From: an uncultured Eubacteriales bacterium
GTDB taxonomy: Bacteria > Bacillota > Clostridia > Oscillospirales > Acutalibacteraceae
Direction: 5' to 3'
DNA length: 18,960 bases
Assembly (NCBI GenBank): GCA_900320235.1
Contig: ONRO01000336.1
Location: 1-18,960 of the forward strand
Shown: positions 15,029 to 18,960 of the stretch, one piece after another
Position numbering within the stretch: the stretch's first letter is position 1
How the letters are laid out: the number at the start of each line of letters is the position of its first letter
Program-made: the position numbers and the translations under genes
The notes under the pieces: generated by a model
The model's database searches: none
What the model was told of the DNA's origin: nothing
The model's input: only the letters and a program-made list of their open reading frames with translations

Positions 15029-16996
15029 TTATACCTCCATAATAATAGGAAGAATCATAGGACTTCTTCTTGTCTTATCATAAAGCTCCTTTGAAAGCTC
15101 ATCCTTGATAGTATTTTTAATTACACTCCATTCATGTATACCCTGTCTGTCGCAGCTGTCAAGGGCACGAAGAACAGAATCCCGGGCTGCTTCCATCAGC
15201 GGCTCACTTTCTCTGACATAGACAAATCCTCTTGAAACTATATCAGGACCAGCACAAACCTGACCAGTTGCACTGTCAAGTGTAACAACTACAACTATCA
15301 GACCATCCTGTCCGAGATGTTTTCTGTCACGAAGGACAATACTTCCTACATCACCGACTCCGAGTCCATCAACAAGCACTTTACCTGCCGGTACGCTCGG
15401 AAGCTGTTTCATTGAGCTTTTGCTCAGCTCAACTACATTTCCGATATCTCCGATAAAGATATTTTCTCTTGGCATTCCCATTCCCATAGCAAGCTCAGAA
15501 TGCTTTACAAGATGCTTCTGCTCGCCGTGAACAGGAATAAAGTATTTTGGTTTTGTAAGTCCCTGTATAATCTTCAGCTCTTCCCTGCATGCATGTCCCG
15601 AAACATGGACCTCATACATCGACTCTGAAGCAATTTTACAGCCATGCTTCATCAGTTCATTCACAACAGTGCTTACCATTTTTTCATTTCCCGGTATCGG
15701 ATTTGCTGAAATTATAATATAATCATCAGGTCCAACAGCGACCTTCCTGTGGTCAGAATATGCCATTCTGGACAACGCTGACATTGGTTCACCCTGGCTT
15801 CCTGTTGTAATAAGAACAATCTGATCCTTTGTATACTGACCAAGCATATCTATATCAATGATCAGACCATCGGGTACATCAATATATCCAAGCTCAGAAG
15901 CTATTGTCATATTATTTATCATGCTTCGTCCGGAAAAGGCAACCTTTCTGCCGTATTTTTCAGCACAGGTAAGTATCTGACGTATTCTTCCCAGGTTTGA
16001 CGCAAAGGTTGCAATAATAATTCTGCTGTCCTCTGCCTCCTTGAAAAGCATATCGAATGTATGACCTATATTCTGCTCAGTCATTGTATATCCCGGTCTT
16101 TCAGCATTTGTGGAATCCGCCATAAGTGCAAGAACACCCTGTTTACCAAGCTCTGCAAAGCGTGAAAGGTCGATCATTTCTCCTGTTGTAGGCGTACAAT
16201 CAATTTTAAAGTCGCCTGTATGAACGATAATTCCTGCGCTTGTATGAATCGCAACTCCGACTGCATCAGGAATAGAATGGTTTACATGAATGAATTCAAT
16301 TCCTATCCTTCCGAGCTTTATTCTCTGACCTGCCTTCACAACATTCAGCTTTGCCTTGCTCTGAAGTCCATGCTCCTTGAGTTTGCTGCTTACAAGACCA
16401 AGAGTCAGCGCTGTACCATATACAGGCAGATTCATTTTTTTCAGAAGATATGGTACCGCACCGATATGATCTTCATGTCCATGAGTCAGCACTATACCTC
16501 TGATCTTATCTTTGTTTCTTTCAAGATATGTGAAATCAGGGATAACAAGGTCAACGCCAAGCATATCTCCGTCAGGAAAAGCCATTCCGCAGTCAAGAAG
16601 GAACATATCATCATCACATTCAAATAATGTTATATTCTTTCCTATTTCATTCAGACCGCCGAGAAACGTAATCCTGACACAAGGTTCCTTTTTATTATTT
16701 TTAAGCGACTGAACGGGCTTATAATCTGTTTTTCTTTTATAATTCTGAACTGTTCTTCTTTCTTCAAGTCCATTGCCTGCACTTACAGTAAGTGCATCGG
16801 TTACAGTCACTGTCTCGCCTCCAAGCTTTTGATCGGATATTTTCTGAGGTTTCATAATACGGTCAAAAAGCTTTGAATTCTCAACCTGACGAGGCCTTGT
16901 TCTTTTAGACTGTGAGGGCTTTCCATACCTTGTTCTCTGCAGCCTTTTATTTTTTCCGTCCTTAGCTGCATTTCTTCTGTTATATTCTGAGATCAC
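15029..16996 (-). CDS. rnjA: Ribonuclease J with basic N-terminal extension
   Basis: RNase J is a beta-CASP metallo-beta-lactamase ribonuclease with 5'-3' exonuclease and endonuclease activity, central to mRNA decay and rRNA maturation in Gram-positives. The core begins near residue 107 (RITFLGGLNEIGKN), has the zinc motif HGHEDH at 172-177, then HTGDFK, ADSTNAERPG, a beta-CASP domain and HVSGHA near the end of the catalytic part. It ends RRSPMILPIIMEV. At 655 residues it is about 100 longer than Bacillus RNase J1; the extra part is a Lys/Arg/Gln-rich, probably disordered N-terminus. The start is GTG at 16996 with GGAGG 7 nt upstream. A single gene in view cannot tell J1 from J2, so the symbol is by best fit. 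Confidence 0.95.
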   Translation of the reverse strand: MISEYNRRNAAKDGKNKRLQRTRYGKPSQSKRTRPRQVENSKLFDRIMKPQKISDQKLGGETVTVTDALTVSAGNGLEERRTVQNYKRKTDYKPVQSLKNNKKEPCVRITFLGGLNEIGKNITLFECDDDMFLLDCGMAFPDGDMLGVDLVIPDFTYLERNKDKIRGIVLTHGHEDHIGAVPYLLKKMNLPVYGTALTLGLVSSKLKEHGLQSKAKLNVVKAGQRIKLGRIGIEFIHVNHSIPDAVGVAIHTSAGIIVHTGDFKIDCTPTTGEMIDLSRFAELGKQGVLALMADSTNAERPGYTMTEQNIGHTFDMLFKEAEDSRIIIATFASNLGRIRQILTCAEKYGRKVAFSGRSMINNMTIASELGYIDVPDGLIIDIDMLGQYTKDQIVLITTGSQGEPMSALSRMAYSDHRKVAVGPDDYIIISANPIPGNEKMVSTVVNELMKHGCKIASESMYEVHVSGHACREELKIIQGLTKPKYFIPVHGEQKHLVKHSELAMGMGMPRENIFIGDIGNVVELSKSSMKQLPSVPAGKVLVDGLGVGDVGSIVLRDRKHLGQDGLIVVVVTLDSATGQVCAGPDIVSRGFVYVRESEPLMEAARDSVLRALDSCDRQGIHEWSVIKNTIKDELSKELYDKTRRSPMILPIIMEV

Positions 16997-17460
16997 TTAA
17001 TTACCTCCATTAATAAATTATTTTCCGACAGATATGCACAATAAGCTATTATTTCCTGAAGCTTTGCGCTTTTATCCCGTCTGTTCTTCACGATAGTTCC
17101 GGACAGATAGTATGTATTACATTATGTAAACAAAGGTTGATCCCGGCGTTTTGCAGCAATAATTATACAGCCTGCATTTACAATATATTCAAAGCAGCTT
17201 CCTTTGATAAACACTTGCAGGCAATAAAAATATTAATTTAATTAATCTTTTTCCTGAGCATAATATCGGCTGCCTGGATTTCCGGTATAAACACCGTAAA
17301 TGATAAACAACAGCCTTTTCCGGGAACTAATCTCAGGGAAAAACATTGACCCTGCGGGTCAGAGCTAATATAATATTTCCGACAACTTTTCCGAACAACA
17401 AAAAATATCATATAAAGCCTGGATCAAAAATAGCCAATGTAATAATCCGAACACAACTAT
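16997..17460 (-). promoter_or_regulatory. Long structured rnjA 5' leader (no coding region)
   Basis: From the strong promoter at 17467-17495 to the GTG start there are about 460 non-coding nucleotides. They contain, in transcript order: an AACTATATAGTT palindrome at the transcription start (17455-17466); a terminator-like hairpin (17347-17361) followed by five U; a rod-like fold from 17343 to 17247; and a 13-bp palindrome TTACAT-T-ATGTAA (17117-17129). The rod is built from 12-nt outer strands pairing with one bulge, an inner GGCTG/CAGCC helix (17268-17272 with 17311-17315) and an apical hairpin (17278-17301). A second TATAAT at 17162-17167 has only a poorly spaced TTGAAT (19 nt). I do not recognise a known riboswitch, T-box, 6S, RNase P or SRP RNA in it. 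Confidence 0.5.
17339..17361 (-). terminator. Terminator-like hairpin inside the rnjA leader
   Basis: On the minus strand TGACCC-GCA-GGGTCA (17361-17347) forms a 6-bp stem with a 3-nt loop, followed by AUG and five U (17343-17339). It would end transcripts about 120 nt after the predicted start. The U-tract is also the 5' strand of the downstream rod helix, so termination and rod formation could compete. Confidence 0.4.
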
Positions 17461-17466
17461 ATAGTT

Positions 17467-17495
17467 ATTTTACTCTTACTAAGCAAATCTGTCAA
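17467..17495 (-). promoter_or_regulatory. Strong sigma-A promoter of rnjA
   Basis: Read leftward, consensus TTGACA (17490-17495) is followed after exactly 17 nt by TAAAAT (17467-17472), the best promoter in the window. A 12-bp perfect palindrome directly abuts the -10 on its downstream side. The predicted start is near 17460. Confidence 0.75.
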
Positions 17496-17555
17496 TAGTA
17501 TTTTAAGCAATTAACTGTTTAAAATTCGTAAAAGTAAATTTTTTATATCAGTTTA

Positions 17556-17584
17556 TTGAATTAATGACGTGTTTTATTTATAAT
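17556..17584 (+). promoter_or_regulatory. Sigma-A promoter of rnhA
   Basis: TTGAAT (17556-17561) and TATAAT (17579-17584) are 17 nt apart. The predicted start is near 17591 and the leader about 45 nt. The promoter is divergent from that of rnjA, with about 60 bp between the two -35 elements. Confidence 0.7.
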
Positions 17585-17636
17585 TGATATAGTATATTTA
17601 AGGAATACTATTTATTTTATTTCAGGAGTGATAATA

Positions 17637-18074
17637 TTGAAAAACGTAGAAATATTTACCGATGGTGCCTGTAAGGGCAATCCCGGTCCTGGTGGCTGGG
17701 GAACTATTCTTCGGTTCGGTGAACATGAAAAAGAACTTTCCGGCGGAGAAGCCTCTACTACCAATAACAGAATGGAACTTATCGCTGTGATAGAAGGTCT
17801 GAAAGCTCTGAAAGAACCATGCAATGTTACTCTGACAAGTGATTCACAGTATGTATGCAACGGAATTAATAAAGGCTGGGCTGCAAACTGGAAAAAAAAC
17901 AACTGGATCAAATCAGATAAATCAAAAGCTAAAAATCCTGAGTTATGGGATGAACTTCTTTCTTTGCTTGATAAGCATAATGTTAAGATCATCTGGGTGA
18001 GAGGTCATAATGGTCACCCGGAAAATGAAAGATGTGACAGACTGGCAGTTGCTCAGGCTGAAAAATTTTTATAA
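17637..18074 (+). CDS. rnhA: Ribonuclease HI
   Basis: RNase HI cuts the RNA strand of RNA/DNA hybrids, removing R-loops and primers. From the TTG start the product is 145 residues, the usual length for the single-domain enzyme. The four catalytic acids are in place: D in FTDGACKGNPGPGGWG (near 7), E in NNRMEL (near 45), D in TSDSQYV (near 67), and D in ERCDRLA (near 133). I prefer TTG at 17637 because AGGAG (17624-17628) is 8 nt before it; the in-frame GTG at 17628 overlaps that ribosome site. The gene has its own promoter and terminator, so it is probably monocistronic. Confidence 0.95.
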   Translation: MKNVEIFTDGACKGNPGPGGWGTILRFGEHEKELSGGEASTTNNRMELIAVIEGLKALKEPCNVTLTSDSQYVCNGINKGWAANWKKNNWIKSDKSKAKNPELWDELLSLLDKHNVKIIWVRGHNGHPENERCDRLAVAQAEKFL

Positions 18075-18086
18075 TCATCATATATT

Positions 18087-18122
18087 TTGCACAAGTATTG
18101 AATTATATACTTATGCAATTTT
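18087..18122 (+). terminator. Intrinsic terminator of rnhA
   Basis: TTGCA-C-AAGTAT (18087-18098) pairs with ATACTT-A-TGCAA (18107-18118), 11 bp with one C/A mismatch and an 8-nt loop, followed by TTTT. It begins 12 nt after the rnhA stop. Confidence 0.65.
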
Positions 18123-18173
18123 ACGATATTAAGTGTATTTCCTATCAAATTACTATGATTTTCTAAAAAACTC

Positions 18174-18202
18174 TTGTATTTTTATTTTTTATGGTGTATA
18201 CT
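18174..18202 (+). promoter_or_regulatory. Promoter of the cysteine desulfurase gene
   Basis: TTGTAT (18174-18179) and TATACT (18197-18202) are 17 nt apart. The predicted start is near 18209, giving a leader of about 60 nt. The spacer is a nearly pure T tract. Confidence 0.65.
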
Positions 18203-18214
18203 TTTATAGCGGAT

Positions 18215-18239
18215 AAATCCTACTATTTTAGTATGATAT
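18215..18239 (+). promoter_or_regulatory. IscR/Rrf2-like 25-bp operator
   Basis: AAATCCTACT (18215-18224) and AGTATGATAT (18230-18239) form an imperfect inverted repeat, 8 of 10 positions symmetric, around a 5-nt A/T centre. The 10-5-10 layout with CTACT/AGTA inner halves resembles sites of IscR and other Rrf2-family repressors. It covers roughly +6 to +30 of the predicted transcript, the right place to repress. No regulator gene is visible in the window. Confidence 0.5.
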
Positions 18240-18268
18240 CTTCAATCAAATATTAAAGGGTGATAATA

Positions 18269-18960
18269 TTGGATCATAGAGTTTATGCTGATAATGCAGC
18301 CACAACTAAACTGAGTGAAAGGGCACTTCAGGCAATGATGCCATGCCTTACAACTATTTACGGAAATGCTTCAAGCCTCTATACAGAAGGAGCTGCTTCA
18401 AGAAAAGTGGTTGATAAAGCAAGAGAAACATTTGCACAATGTCTTGGAGTTAAAAATCCTAATGAGATCTATTTCCTTTCAGGCGGCAGCGAGGCTGATA
18501 ATTTTGCAATAAAGGGTGCTGCAGAGCTTATGCTCAAAAAAGGTAAAAAACATATCATATCTACGACATTTGAGCATCACGCTGTTCTCCATACACTCGA
18601 ATATCTTGAAAAACACGGTTTTGAAGTAACTCTGCTTGATGTTCATGAGAACGGCATTGTACGTCCGGAAGAATTTGAAGCTGCAATCCGGGAGGATACC
18701 GGGCTTGCTACAATCATGTTTGCAAATAATGAGATAGGTACTATTCAGCCGATAAAAGAGCTTGCTGCTATCGCAAAAAAGCATGGCATTCTGTTTCATA
18801 CTGATGCAGTCCAGGCTGTCGGAACAGTTCCGGTCGATATTGAAGATCTTGGTGTAGATATGCTATCTCTTTCTGCTCATAAATTCCACGGTCCTAAGGG
18901 CGTCGGTGCTATATATATTAAAAAGGGTATCAGACTTCCCAATCTTATTCACGGCGGTGC
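18269..18960 (+). CDS. iscS: Cysteine desulfurase (IscS/NifS type), C-terminus outside window
   Basis: This PLP enzyme takes sulfur from cysteine and passes it as a persulfide to Fe-S cluster scaffolds and tRNA thiolation enzymes. The frame is open for 230 codons to the window edge. Visible features are the N-terminal YADNAATTKLSERAL, a SGGSEADN motif (71-78), EHH (102-104; His for cofactor stacking), NNEIGTIQP (153-161), D179 in HTDAVQA, and the Schiff-base lysine K205 in SAHKFHGPKG. The catalytic-cysteine loop lies beyond the edge, so IscS and NifS cannot be separated. The start is TTG at 18269, with AAAGGGTGAT just upstream; no ATG is in the right place. The gene is expected to lead an operon, possibly with a NifU/IscU-like scaffold next. 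Confidence 0.93.
   Translation, partial: MDHRVYADNAATTKLSERALQAMMPCLTTIYGNASSLYTEGAASRKVVDKARETFAQCLGVKNPNEIYFLSGGSEADNFAIKGAAELMLKKGKKHIISTTFEHHAVLHTLEYLEKHGFEVTLLDVHENGIVRPEEFEAAIREDTGLATIMFANNEIGTIQPIKELAAIAKKHGILFHTDAVQAVGTVPVDIEDLGVDMLSLSAHKFHGPKGVGAIYIKKGIRLPNLIHGG

Noticed and set aside
16220..16627. 135-codon plus-strand frame inside rnjA
   Set aside because: It is antisense to the beta-lactamase core of RNase J and has no ribosome site or domain signature.
17247..17343. Rod-like fold as a 6S RNA
   Set aside because: The rod is only about 97 nt, shorter than known 6S RNAs, and I cannot identify a typical central bubble or flanking promoter and terminator for it alone.
17339..17361. 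Leader hairpin as a T-box antiterminator
   Set aside because: The conserved T-box sequence is absent and the downstream gene is not a tRNA-synthetase or amino-acid gene.
17612..17992. 126-codon frame antisense to rnhA
   Set aside because: It lies opposite a well-supported RNase HI with all catalytic residues and has no family features.
18479..18799. 106-codon frame antisense to the cysteine desulfurase
   Set aside because: The plus strand carries the full desulfurase motifs; the antisense product looks random.

Overview
The window reads as a chromosomal stretch of an AT-rich, low-GC Gram-positive anaerobe, most likely a Ruminococcus-like member of the Clostridia (Oscillospiraceae). This rests on protein style and gene order, not on a search: DUF5685 next to a DnaJ/TPR protein with a cysteine tail, the gdpP-rplI-dnaB order, the tilS-hpt-ftsH order familiar from Bacillus, and an RNase J with a long basic N-terminus. 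Start codons are mixed. By my choices there are nine ATG, four TTG and two GTG among 15 genes.

Layout. Positions 1-1061 hold the N-terminal part of a secreted SH3/Big_2 surface protein on the minus strand, with a good promoter upstream. Positions 1373-3855 hold a compact minus-strand cluster that is largely uncharacterised: DUF5685 protein, a small TPR protein with a Cys tail, a DnaJ-TPR protein with a Cys tail, and a small membrane protein. Positions 4010-16996 hold a housekeeping run transcribed leftward in the order rnjA (RNase J), gdpP (c-di-AMP phosphodiesterase), rplI (L9), dnaB (replicative helicase), tilS, hpt, ftsH, uvrA. Positions 16997-17636 are non-coding. They contain a strong leftward promoter, about 460 nt of rnjA leader with a terminator-like hairpin and a rod-like fold, and the rightward rnhA promoter. 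Positions 17637-18960 hold rnhA (RNase HI) with its own terminator, then the start of an iscS/nifS cysteine desulfurase gene with a promoter and an IscR/Rrf2-like operator.

How the genes work together. RNase J, GdpP, L9, DnaB, TilS, Hpt and FtsH link RNA decay, second-messenger turnover, translation, replication, tRNA decoding, purine salvage and membrane proteolysis. Tight spacing (dnaB/tilS overlap, tilS-hpt gap of 4 nt) supports cotranscription in parts. Most intergenic gaps on this side carry strong stem-loops that lack a downstream U-tract, suggesting processing or attenuation points more than simple terminators.

Most interesting items: (1) the DUF5685 / TPR-Cys / DnaJ-TPR-Cys / membrane cluster, which contains a duplicated TPR-plus-cysteine module; (2) the structured rnjA leader; (3) two interleaved 7-bp inverted repeats just upstream of an ftsH promoter that has a perfect -10 and no -35; (4) a 25-bp IscR-like site at the nifS start. 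I found no CRISPR array, tRNA, rRNA, transposase or phage gene.
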